A stretch of 64,000 nt of DNA, from positions 630,592 through 694,591 of the forward strand of contig NZ_KB907499.1 of assembly GCF_000382065.1 (NCBI RefSeq), written 5' to 3'. The notes under the pieces are model-generated. The model was not told the DNA's origin. It made no database searches and was given only the letters and a program-made list of their open reading frames with translations. Of this stretch, positions 8,726 to 15,718 are shown piece after piece. How positions within the stretch are numbered: position 1 is the stretch's first letter; every line of letters starts with the position of its first letter. The position numbers were made by a program, and so were the translations under genes. This stretch comes from Stenotrophomonas hibiscicola ATCC 19867. Its GTDB lineage: Bacteria > Pseudomonadota > Gammaproteobacteria > Xanthomonadales > Xanthomonadaceae.

Positions 8726-10699
8726 GTGAATGCTGCCGCCTCCCCTGCTGCAAAGCGCACGCACCGCTGGCGCCTCCGCCGTCCCGGCCCACGTGGCCGG
8801 CGCTGGCTGACGATCCTGGTCTTCATGCTGGCGGCAATACTGGTGCTGTTCGCGTTGTGGGACTGGAACTGGTTCAAGGGGCCCGTGGAGCGTGCGGTGC
8901 AGGCACGCACCGGCCGCGCACTGCACATCGGGAACCTGGATGTCGACCTCGGCCGCACCAGCACGATCCGCGCCGATGCGATCACCTTCGCCAATGCCAG
9001 CTGGGCAAAACAGCCCGCCATGGCCACGGCGGACCGCGTCGAGATCGATGTGCGGGTGTGGCCCCTGCTGCGCGGCAGCGTGCAGCTGCCCGAAGTACGC
9101 CTGACCCGGCCGGATGTGCTGCTGGAAACCGCACCGCGCAAGGGAGACCCGGGCAACTGGGATTTCCTCGGCGGCAGCACCGGCGGGGCAAGCCCCCAAC
9201 TCAAGCGGCTGCGCATCGACGACGGTCGCCTGCAGTTCCTCGACACGCTGGGCCGCACCGACATCCTCGTGGACGTGCGCAGCGGCCAACCGAAGCAGGC
9301 CGACACTGCGCCACCGCTGCTGGTGCAGGGTAAAGGCCGCTGGCAGGGCAATCCGTTCACGCTGCGCGGCGGCACTGAATCCCCCCTGGAACTGACCGAC
9401 AGCGACCACCCGTTCCGCATCCATCTCGATGGCCGGGCCGGCGCCACTCACGCAGTCGCCAGTGGCACGCTGACCAACCCCTTCCAGCTGCGCGTGTTCG
9501 ACCTGCAGTTCGCGCTCAGCGGCCAGGACCTGGCCGATCTCTATCCTCTGCTCGGCATCGCCATCCCGCCCTCACCGCCCTATGCGTTGAACGGACGCCT
9601 CAAACGCGACCACGACGTCTGGCGTTACGACAGCTTCACTGGCAAGGTCGGCGACAGCGACCTGGGGGGCAACCTGCAGTTCGAGGTGGGACGCGATCGT
9701 CCACGGCTGACCGCCACGCTGCAATCCAGGCGCCTGGACTTTGATGACCTTGCCGGCTTCGTCGGCGCCCCGCCAAAAACCGGCGGCGGCGAAACGGCCA
9801 ACGCAGAGCAGAAGGCCGAGGCCGCACGGATTGCCGCCCGTGCACGGGTGCTGCCCGACACGCCCTACAACCTGGGCAAGCTGCGCGCCATGGATGCCGA
9901 CGTGCGCTGGAAGGCCCACCGCATCAACGCCCCTTCGTTGCCGCTGGACGACATGGATGCGCACCTGTTGCTGGATGACGGCGTGCTGCGGTTGGACCCG
10001 CTGAACTTCGGCGTCGCCGGCGGCGACATCCGCAGCACGATCCGCATGGACGCGCGCCGTCCGCAGATCAGCACCGCGCTGAAGGCCAGCGTGCGCGGCG
10101 TGCAGCTGGGCCAGTTGTTCCCTGACGCCAAGCTGGCTGAACAGGCCAAGGGTGGCATCGGCGGCGAGGTGGACCTGAGCGGCCACGGCAACTCGGTCGC
10201 CGCAATGCTCGGCAGCAGCAGTGGCAAGGTCGGCCTGGCGATGGGCCGCGGCCATGTCGGCAACCTGGTAATGGAACTGGCGGGGCTGGACATCACCGAA
10301 TCGCTGAAATTCCTGGTGACCGGCGACAAGCAGATCCCCCTGCGCTGCGCCTTCGCCGACTTCGGCGTGCGCGACGGCCTGATGACCAGCCAGGCGATGG
10401 CGGTGGACACCACCGACACGATCCTCATCGGCGAAGGCACGGTGAGCCTGCGCGACGAGACCCTGGACCTGCTGCTGAAGCCGCGCCCGAAGGACAAGAG
10501 CATCCTGGTGCTGCGCTCGCCGTTGCATATCAGCGGCACCTTCAAGGATCCGTCGTTCCGGCCGGATTTCAAGGCACTGGGCATTCGAGGCGCGGTGGCA
10601 TTGGCGCTGGGCAGCATTGCCCCGCCCGCGGCGCTGCTGGCGACGATCGAACTGGGGCCGGGGAAGGACGCCGACTGCGGCGGGCAGTATGCGAAGTAG
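8726..10699 (+). CDS. AsmA family protein
   Basis: A 657-residue protein with one N-terminal membrane segment (about residues 29-45) and a long periplasmic part. The N-terminal AsmA domain (WNWFKGPVERAV, ADAITFANASWA) and the C-terminal AsmA-like domain (GIGGEVDLSGHGNS, then DLLLKPRPKDKS and ISGTFKDPSFRPD) are recognisable. Family members have long beta-groove folds and are linked to lipid transport between the two membranes. The start is GTG at 8726. A good Shine-Dalgarno (GAGGGGG, 8706-8712) is better spaced for an ATG at 8718 that would make only three codons, so the exact start is not settled. Confidence 0.82.
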   Translation: MNAAASPAAKRTHRWRLRRPGPRGRRWLTILVFMLAAILVLFALWDWNWFKGPVERAVQARTGRALHIGNLDVDLGRTSTIRADAITFANASWAKQPAMATADRVEIDVRVWPLLRGSVQLPEVRLTRPDVLLETAPRKGDPGNWDFLGGSTGGASPQLKRLRIDDGRLQFLDTLGRTDILVDVRSGQPKQADTAPPLLVQGKGRWQGNPFTLRGGTESPLELTDSDHPFRIHLDGRAGATHAVASGTLTNPFQLRVFDLQFALSGQDLADLYPLLGIAIPPSPPYALNGRLKRDHDVWRYDSFTGKVGDSDLGGNLQFEVGRDRPRLTATLQSRRLDFDDLAGFVGAPPKTGGGETANAEQKAEAARIAARARVLPDTPYNLGKLRAMDADVRWKAHRINAPSLPLDDMDAHLLLDDGVLRLDPLNFGVAGGDIRSTIRMDARRPQISTALKASVRGVQLGQLFPDAKLAEQAKGGIGGEVDLSGHGNSVAAMLGSSSGKVGLAMGRGHVGNLVMELAGLDITESLKFLVTGDKQIPLRCAFADFGVRDGLMTSQAMAVDTTDTILIGEGTVSLRDETLDLLLKPRPKDKSILVLRSPLHISGTFKDPSFRPDFKALGIRGAVALALGSIAPPAALLATIELGPGKDADCGGQYAK

Positions 10700-10740
10700 G
10701 TTTACAGCGTTGTTCGCGGCGCCTCTTTTTCCCGCGCGTA

Positions 10741-10846
10741 GAGCCAGAGCAAGGCGACAGGCAGGACACGCCGTAAATACGTCCCTGTAGGCTCGCTCGG
10801 CGCATCCATGCGCCTCACGGTCCTGCCTGCCGCCTTGCTCCGGCTC
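10741..10846 (+). repeat. Three-way-junction element, copy A (forward)
   Basis: Outer stem P1 pairs 10741-10767 with 10820-10846, 25 of 27 positions matching. Inside are the conserved ACGCCGTAAA, hairpin P2 (TAC...GTA around GTCCCT), GGCTC, and hairpin P3 (GGCGCATCCATGCGCC). GACAGTTTCC follows at 10849-10858. Confidence 0.8.
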
Positions 10847-10917
10847 CCGACAGTTTCCTGCACGCGCGGAACGAGAGCGGAAATTCAAAGTCAATGAAAA
10901 AGCAAAGTCAAAAGCTG

Positions 10918-10941
10918 CTGCCAACCAAGGTTGGCAGCTAC
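10918..10941 (-). repeat. SMAG palindrome between copies A and B
   Basis: On the reverse strand it reads GTAG followed by the hairpin CTGCCAACC-TT-GGTTGGCAG, a perfect 9-bp stem. Confidence 0.75.
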
Positions 10942-10992
10942 CAAAGGCGAGGCACCGCGCATGTAAACACCGCGCTCGCAGAAATGTATCCA

Positions 10993-11098
10993 GAGGCGGA
11001 GGGTGCAGCTGGGCAGGACCGTTGGCGCCATGGATGGCGCCACCGAGCCCCCATGGATGGGTTTACGGCGTGTCCTGCCCAGCCACACCCTCCGCCTC
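10993..11098 (-). repeat. Three-way-junction element, copy B (reverse)
   Basis: P1 pairs 10993-11019 with 11072-11098, 25 of 27 positions matching. On the reverse strand the core reads ACGCCGTAAA, P2 with CCC...GGG, GGCTCG, and P3 GGCGCCATCCATGGCGCC. It faces copy A. Confidence 0.8.
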
Positions 11099-11149
11099 CC
11101 AACGTATCGGGAAGGCGCTGCTTTGGCTTTGGCTTTGGCTTTGAGCTTC

Positions 11150-11180
11150 GAAAAGCGGGCCGGCGGGCCGCAGGCCCGCC
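11150..11180 (-). terminator. Terminator of the CBS-domain gene
   Basis: On the reverse strand, GGCGGGCC-TGC-GGCCCGCC (perfect 8-bp stem) follows the CBS gene stop by about 10 bases. A short T-run, CGCTTTTCG, comes after it. Confidence 0.65.
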
Positions 11181-11190
11181 AGCGAACACC

Positions 11191-11622
11191 TCACCCGGCG
11201 ACGATGTACTGCTGCAGCTGGTCCAGCTCGCGCCGCTGCGCATCGATCACCGACTTCACCAGGTCGCCGATCGAGATCACCCCCAGCACCTGCGCGCCTT
11301 CCACCACCGGCAGGTGGCGGATGCGGTAGTCGGTCACCAGCTGCAGGCAATGCTCCACCTGCTCGCCCGGCGAGACCGTCACCACCTGTGCGGTCATGAT
11401 CTCGGCCACCGCCGTATCTCGTGAGGAACGATCACGCAGCACGATCTTGCGCGCGTAATCGCGCTCGGAAAGAATGCCGACCAGCCGCGGCCCCTCCATC
11501 ACCAGCACCGCACCAATACCCTTTTCCGCCATCAGCCGGATCGCATCGATCACCGCCGCCTCCGGCGCGACCGCATGCACTTCAGGAGACTTGCCGTCCA
11601 ACAGTTGCCGTACCGTGGTCAT
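11191..11622 (-). CDS. CBS-domain protein
   Basis: A protein of 143 residues (148 if the ATG at 11637 is used) made of two CBS motifs and little else: VHAVAPEAAVIDAIRLM...GILSERDYARKI, then VVTVSPGEQVEHCLQLV...GVISIGDLVKSVI. Such stand-alone CBS pairs bind adenosyl ligands (AMP, ATP, NADH or SAM) and tune partner proteins; the partner is unknown here. The start overlaps the end of the upstream glycosyltransferase gene by about 41 bases in another frame, so the two are probably cotranscribed. It ends at its own hairpin terminator. Confidence 0.88.
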   Translation of the reverse strand: MTTVRQLLDGKSPEVHAVAPEAAVIDAIRLMAEKGIGAVLVMEGPRLVGILSERDYARKIVLRDRSSRDTAVAEIMTAQVVTVSPGEQVEHCLQLVTDYRIRHLPVVEGAQVLGVISIGDLVKSVIDAQRRELDQLQQYIVAG

Positions 11623-12601
11623 CTGCCTGCCCTCCAAGGGTGGGTTGCAGGGCAGAGTCTGCCACGGCGGATGCTAGCCACGTGTCAACCAGGTACAACG
11701 GCCGCTGCTTGGACTCTTCGTACAGCCGCCCCAGGTACTCACCGATCAGGCCCAGCGCGATCAGCTGCACCCCGCCCAGGAAAAGGATCACCGCCATCAT
11801 CGTCGGCCAGCCCGCCACCCGGTCGCCATACAGCGCCGCCTTGATGATCACCCACACACCGAATACGAAGGCCACCGCCGCCGTTGCCAGCCCCAGGTAG
11901 GTCGCCGCCCGCAACGGCACGGTGGAGAAGCCGGTAATGCCCTCCAGCGCGAAGTTCCACAGCCGCCACAGGCTGAACTTGCTGGTGCCGGCCACGCGCG
12001 CATGGCGGTGATAGGGGACCGCGATCCGCTTGAAACCCACCCAACTGAAGAGCCCCTTCATGAAGCGGTGGCGCTCACGCATCTCGCGCAGCGCGCTCAG
12101 CGCACGCGGCGACAGCAGGCGGAAATCACCGGTATCGGCCGGGATCGGCGTGCGTGACAGACGACCGATCACCCGGTAGAACATCGCCGCCGTGGCGCGC
12201 TTGATCCAGGCCTCGCCGTCGCGGGCCATGCGCGTGCCATACACGTTGTCATGGCCCTCACGCCAGCGCGCGACGAACTGCGGCACCAGTTCCGGCGGAT
12301 CCTGGCCGTCGGCGTCGAGGATCATCGCCGCGCCTTCGCGCACCAGGTCCAGCCCGGCGGTCAGCGCCGCTTCCTTGCCGAAATTGCGCGACAGCTTCAG
12401 TGCGGAAACCCGCGCATCGGACTGGGCCAGCCCGGCGATCACCTCCCAGGTGTCGTCGTGGCTGCCGTCGTCCACATAGAGGATGTGGCCGTCGAGTTCG
12501 GGCATGCCGTCGAGCACCGCGCACAACCGCGGATGCAGCAACGGCAATGCCAGGGCCTCGTTGTAGGCGGCGATGACGAAAGTAAGCCGTTCGCGGGTCA
12601 T
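11582..12601 (-). CDS. GtrB-like GT2 glycosyltransferase, membrane-bound
   Basis: A 339-residue family 2 glycosyltransferase of the DPM1/GtrB type, which moves a sugar from a nucleotide donor to undecaprenyl phosphate. The N-terminal catalytic domain has FVIAAYNEA, LYVDDGSHDDT, LDADGQDPPE and DTGDFRLLS. Two membrane segments follow near residues 230-300, and the C-terminal GLIGEYLGRLYEESKQRP is the family signature. The start at 12601 (MTRERL) is preferred to an upstream one because homologues begin there. The C-terminal 30 residues run past the usual end and overlap the CBS gene start. Confidence 0.9.
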   Translation of the reverse strand: MTRERLTFVIAAYNEALALPLLHPRLCAVLDGMPELDGHILYVDDGSHDDTWEVIAGLAQSDARVSALKLSRNFGKEAALTAGLDLVREGAAMILDADGQDPPELVPQFVARWREGHDNVYGTRMARDGEAWIKRATAAMFYRVIGRLSRTPIPADTGDFRLLSPRALSALREMRERHRFMKGLFSWVGFKRIAVPYHRHARVAGTSKFSLWRLWNFALEGITGFSTVPLRAATYLGLATAAVAFVFGVWVIIKAALYGDRVAGWPTMMAVILFLGGVQLIALGLIGEYLGRLYEESKQRPLYLVDTWLASAVADSALQPTLGGQADDHGTATVGRQVS

Positions 12602-12647
12602 GCCCGGATTGTACGTTGCCGCCGCCCGCAGATCAGGCAGCGCGCGC

Positions 12648-13397
12648 TCACTCTTCCGAAAGGTACGCGGCCCCACCCAGCTGCCGTGCCTGGCGCTGGA
12701 TCCAGGCCGCACGCCGCTGCACGTACGGCCCTGGCTTTGCCGCGTTGTAGCGCCGCGGCGCCGGCAACACCGCCGCCAGCCGCGCGCTATCGGCCGGGCT
12801 CAACCTGGCCGCGTCCTTGCCCCAGAACTTCTGCGCCGCCGCCTGAGCTCCGTACACGCCATCACCGAACTCGGCGATGTTGGCGTACATCTCCAGGATG
12901 CGCTCCTTTGGCCACAGCGCTTCGATCAGCACGGTGTACCAGACCTCCAGCCCCTTGCGGATCCAGCTGCGGCCCTGCCAGAGGAACAGGTTCTTGGCTA
13001 CCTGCTGGCTGATCGTGCTGGCCCCCCGCAGGCGCCCGCCCTTGGCATTGTGGTCGCGGGCCTTCTCGATGGCCTGCAGGTCGAAGCCATTGTGGACGGG
13101 GAAGCGCTGGTCTTCGGCCGCCACCAGCGAGATCGGCAGGCTCGGCGCCATCTGGTCCAGGTCGCGCCACTGGTAATGCAGGCGATAGGACCAATCGGCC
13201 TCGCCCAGCGCCTCGCCATAGCGCCACAGCATGACCGTGGATACCGGCGGGTCGATGAACCGCAGCACCAGCACCTGCAGGCAGCTGAAGGCCGCCAGCA
13301 ACACCGGCAGCCACAGCAGCCGTTTCCAGTGCCAGCGCCTGCGGCGTGGGCCTTCTGCTACGGCTTCCACCTTGTGCTGCTCTCCCCCTGCCCCCAT
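12648..13397 (-). CDS. mtgA: Monofunctional peptidoglycan glycosyltransferase
   Basis: A 249-residue GT51 enzyme that polymerises lipid II into glycan strands, anchored in the inner membrane by one N-terminal helix ([19 protein letters not shown]). The catalytic motif [14 protein letters not shown] holds the essential Glu near residue 93. [29 protein letters not shown] and [20 protein letters not shown] are the other GT51 blocks in order. No transpeptidase domain is present. It is divergent from hslO; the stop lies about 45 bases before the glycosyltransferase start. Confidence 0.96.
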   Translation of the reverse strand: MGAGGEQHKVEAVAEGPRRRRWHWKRLLWLPVLLAAFSCLQVLVLRFIDPPVSTVMLWRYGEALGEADWSYRLHYQWRDLDQMAPSLPISLVAAEDQRFPVHNGFDLQAIEKARDHNAKGGRLRGASTISQQVAKNLFLWQGRSWIRKGLEVWYTVLIEALWPKERILEMYANIAEFGDGVYGAQAAAQKFWGKDAARLSPADSARLAAVLPAPRRYNAAKPGPYVQRRAAWIQRQARQLGGAAYLSEE

Positions 13398-13474
13398 TAC
13401 TGGTGCATCCTTCTTCTATCTGGTTGTCGGCGCATTATCCGGCAACCGCCCCCGTTTACGCGCGATGTGAGCCG

Positions 13475-14368
13475 ATGACCGCCAACCCCGATTCCCTGAT
13501 CCGCTTCCTGCTGCCCGACGCTGGCGTCCGTGGCGTCCACGTGCGCCTGCAGGCCACCTGGCAGGAAATCCTGTCCCACGCCGCGTACCCGGACACCGCT
13601 GCCGAACTGCTCGGCGAGGCCTGTGTTGCCTCGGCGCTGTTCACTGGCCATACCAAGATCGATGGGCGCCTGTCGATCCAGCTGCGTAGCAGCACCGCCC
13701 TGCGCACCCTGTTCGCCGAATGCACCGCCGCCGGTACCCTGCGCGGCATCGCCCAGCTCAGCGAGGGGGCCGATGCGCCGCGCGACCTGTCCAGCCTGGG
13801 CGATGACGCCCTTCTCGCGATCACCATCGAAAACCCGGGCCTGGACCCGCGCGAGCCGCAGCGCTACCAGAGCCTGGTCGCACTGACCGCACCGGAGCTG
13901 GACGAGGCCTTCGAGGACTACTTCCGCCAGTCCGAGCAGCTGCCGACGCGCCTGCTGCTGGCCGCCGACCGCAATGGCGCCGCCGGCCTGCTGCTGCAGA
14001 AGCTGCCAGGCGATGAGGGTGACGAGGACGGCTGGGCGCGTGCCAGCGCCCTGTTCGAGACCCTGGGCAAGGCCGAACTGCTGGCCACCCCGGCCGAGCA
14101 GCTGCTGCACCACCTGTTCCACGAGGAGAAGCCGGAACTGATGGGCGACAAGCCGCTGTCCTTCGCCTGCTCCTGTTCCCGCGAGCGGGTCGCATCGATG
14201 CTGCAGTCGCTGGGCGAGGACGAGGCACGTGCCGCGGCCGCGGACACCGGCGCCGTCGAGGTCCGTTGCGAATTCTGCGGGCGGGAGTATCACTTTCCTT
14301 TGACGGAGTTCGGCATACTGTTCCACGGTGCCGAGGGGACTGTACCGGCGCCCGAACGGCTTCAGTGA
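13475..14368 (+). CDS. hslO: Redox-regulated chaperone Hsp33
   Basis: A 297-residue cytoplasmic holdase switched on by oxidation. The zinc-binding cysteines form CxC (Cys232, Cys234) and CxxC (Cys265, Cys268); their disulfides unfold the linker and activate the chaperone. Other family features are LIRFLLPDAG at the start, EACVASALF, GRLSIQL and LHHLFHEE. The start at 13475 (MTANPDS) was chosen over an open frame beginning 43 codons upstream, because homologues start with this block. A 10-bp stem-loop follows the gene. Confidence 0.96.
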   Translation: MTANPDSLIRFLLPDAGVRGVHVRLQATWQEILSHAAYPDTAAELLGEACVASALFTGHTKIDGRLSIQLRSSTALRTLFAECTAAGTLRGIAQLSEGADAPRDLSSLGDDALLAITIENPGLDPREPQRYQSLVALTAPELDEAFEDYFRQSEQLPTRLLLAADRNGAAGLLLQKLPGDEGDEDGWARASALFETLGKAELLATPAEQLLHHLFHEEKPELMGDKPLSFACSCSRERVASMLQSLGEDEARAAAADTGAVEVRCEFCGREYHFPLTEFGILFHGAEGTVPAPERLQ

Positions 14369-14400
14369 GCAGCTTGTCTTGCATCTGGGGGGATCAAGGC

Positions 14401-14429
14401 TTGTTAAGAATTCATAAACACCCTACGAT
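14401..14429 (+). promoter_or_regulatory. Probable promoter of the 14.5 kb secreted-protein gene
   Basis: TTGTTA (14401-14406), a 17-base spacer and TACGAT (14424-14429), inside the only AT-rich stretch of this gap. Confidence 0.5.
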
Positions 14430-14430
14430 C

Positions 14431-14454
14431 AAGTTCCCGTCTCTACGGGAACTT
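14431..14454 (+). terminator. Perfect stem-loop downstream of hslO
   Basis: A perfect 10-bp stem AAGTTCCCGT/ACGGGAACTT with loop CTCT. It lies 62 bases after hslO and just after the promoter above, so it could be an hslO terminator or a leader hairpin of the next gene. Confidence 0.4.
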
Positions 14455-14484
14455 CCGTTGTCCGTCCTTGTCTGAACTGGTCCG

Positions 14485-15333
14485 ATGCGTACCTTCCTGC
14501 GTCTACCGCTGGCCCTGCTGATCGCCCTTGGCGCGATCACGGGCGCGCACGCGCAGAGCAAGGACACCCGGACCGTGCTGCCGGTATGGAACAAGGGCAG
14601 CGGCAAGGTCGAGGCATTGCTGTACCTGGAGCCCACCGGTGAACAGGCTGCCGGCGCCCGCTGGCACTTCGGCCGCAACTCGCTGGATGCGGCCTTCGGC
14701 CTGTCCTCCGGCGATTCGCTGGGCCTGCTCTGCAACAGCAGCAGCGGGACCAGCATGAGCGGCCTGGCCAGTCACTGCATGCTGGCCAGCCTGGGTGACG
14801 ATGACGACCTCAACAGCCGCCGCTTCACCGGGACTGCCGCGCTGAACCGCGGCAGCGGCCGCCTCGGCATCACCGCGGGCACGGGCCGTGAAACCTTGCC
14901 GGCGTGGCTGTCCGGCCCGAACAAGACACCCTCGCTGCGCGCCGAGCAGAACGATCTGACCGTGTTCGCGCAGAAGAACATCGGCCGCGAGGGTTTTGTC
15001 TCGATTGCCGGTACCTACGCCAAGGCGCGGCTGGTACCGTTGGCCGACGCAGCGCCGTCCATCGCCGACCGCTGGGACAGCAAAAGCCTGAGCATTGGCG
15101 CCGGGTACGGCAATTTCACCGGCAGCATCATCGGCCGCGTGATCGACGTGCCGGGCAAGCCTGGCAAGTGGGAAGGCCTGGGCATCGGCCTGACCTGGCG
15201 CACCCCGTGGTCCGGCCAGCTGACCGTTGGCGCCGAGAACGTGATCAGCCGGGGCAAGAATCCGTTCTCCCCGCGCAATGAAAGCAATGACGATGGCACC
15301 GTGCCGTACGTGCGTTACGAACAGGATCTCTGA
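14485..15333 (+). CDS. Secreted protein of unknown function, possible outer-membrane barrel
   Basis: A 282-residue protein I do not recognise. It has a clear signal peptide (MRTFLRLPLALLIALGAITGAHA, cut before QSKD). The mature part is rich in Gly, Ser and alternating polar/apolar strands (ARWHFGRNSLDAAFGLSSGD, GLGIGLTWRTPWSGQLTVGA), as in a small outer-membrane beta-barrel. The C-terminus (VRYEQDL) does not end in the usual aromatic residue. Two cysteines (LLCNSSS, SHCMLAS) may form a disulfide. It has its own promoter and a stem-loop after the stop. Confidence 0.7.
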   Translation: MRTFLRLPLALLIALGAITGAHAQSKDTRTVLPVWNKGSGKVEALLYLEPTGEQAAGARWHFGRNSLDAAFGLSSGDSLGLLCNSSSGTSMSGLASHCMLASLGDDDDLNSRRFTGTAALNRGSGRLGITAGTGRETLPAWLSGPNKTPSLRAEQNDLTVFAQKNIGREGFVSIAGTYAKARLVPLADAAPSIADRWDSKSLSIGAGYGNFTGSIIGRVIDVPGKPGKWEGLGIGLTWRTPWSGQLTVGAENVISRGKNPFSPRNESNDDGTVPYVRYEQDL

Positions 15334-15718
15334 CCCGGCCCACGTGGGTCTTCACTGCAATGACTTCTTCCGGGCGCCGAAAGGCGCCCGTTGCATGTGC
15401 GCGCTCGTGATACACGCAGCGCGCTTTTCGGCGTACTGGATACCGCGCAACGCATGCCGACACACTGTGATACACATCAACGAGAACTTTTTTCGTCACT
15501 TTGCGCTAACAAACGAGACATCGTCAGCGCACGTGGACTTCAACCCTTTGATTTCCAGTGTGAAATTTCATTTTTACCAAAATCACAGGCTTGATTAACG
15601 CAGCTTTAATTCTTGGCCAACGCCCGCTACTATCGGTTCAGCCCTCGCGATTTGGGAGCGCTTTTCGCTCCCCCGCCGGGCATTAACCCAGCCAAGATTT
15701 CTTGGAGAGAGAGAGCCA
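15334..15718. other. Leader region of the TonB-dependent receptor
   Basis: A 385-base gap. A terminator-like stem GGGCGCC-GAAA-GGCGCCC lies at 15372-15389. From about 15480 to 15620 the DNA is unusually AT-rich, and a promoter for the receptor is expected there, although no single -35/-10 pair stands out. A leader hairpin GGGAGCG-CTTTT-CGCTCCC is at 15654-15672, and a Shine-Dalgarno GGAGAGAGAG precedes the ATG. Confidence 0.5.

Larger units (their letters stand above)
10700..11190. other. Intergenic locus 1: repeat doublet A/B
   Basis: A 491-base gap between the converging AsmA and CBS genes. It holds element A (forward), an A-rich stretch, one SMAG palindrome, element B (reverse), a run of CTTTGG hexamers (11121-11143) and the CBS gene terminator. 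No credible gene lies inside; the short open frames here are by-products of the repeats. Confidence 0.8.
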
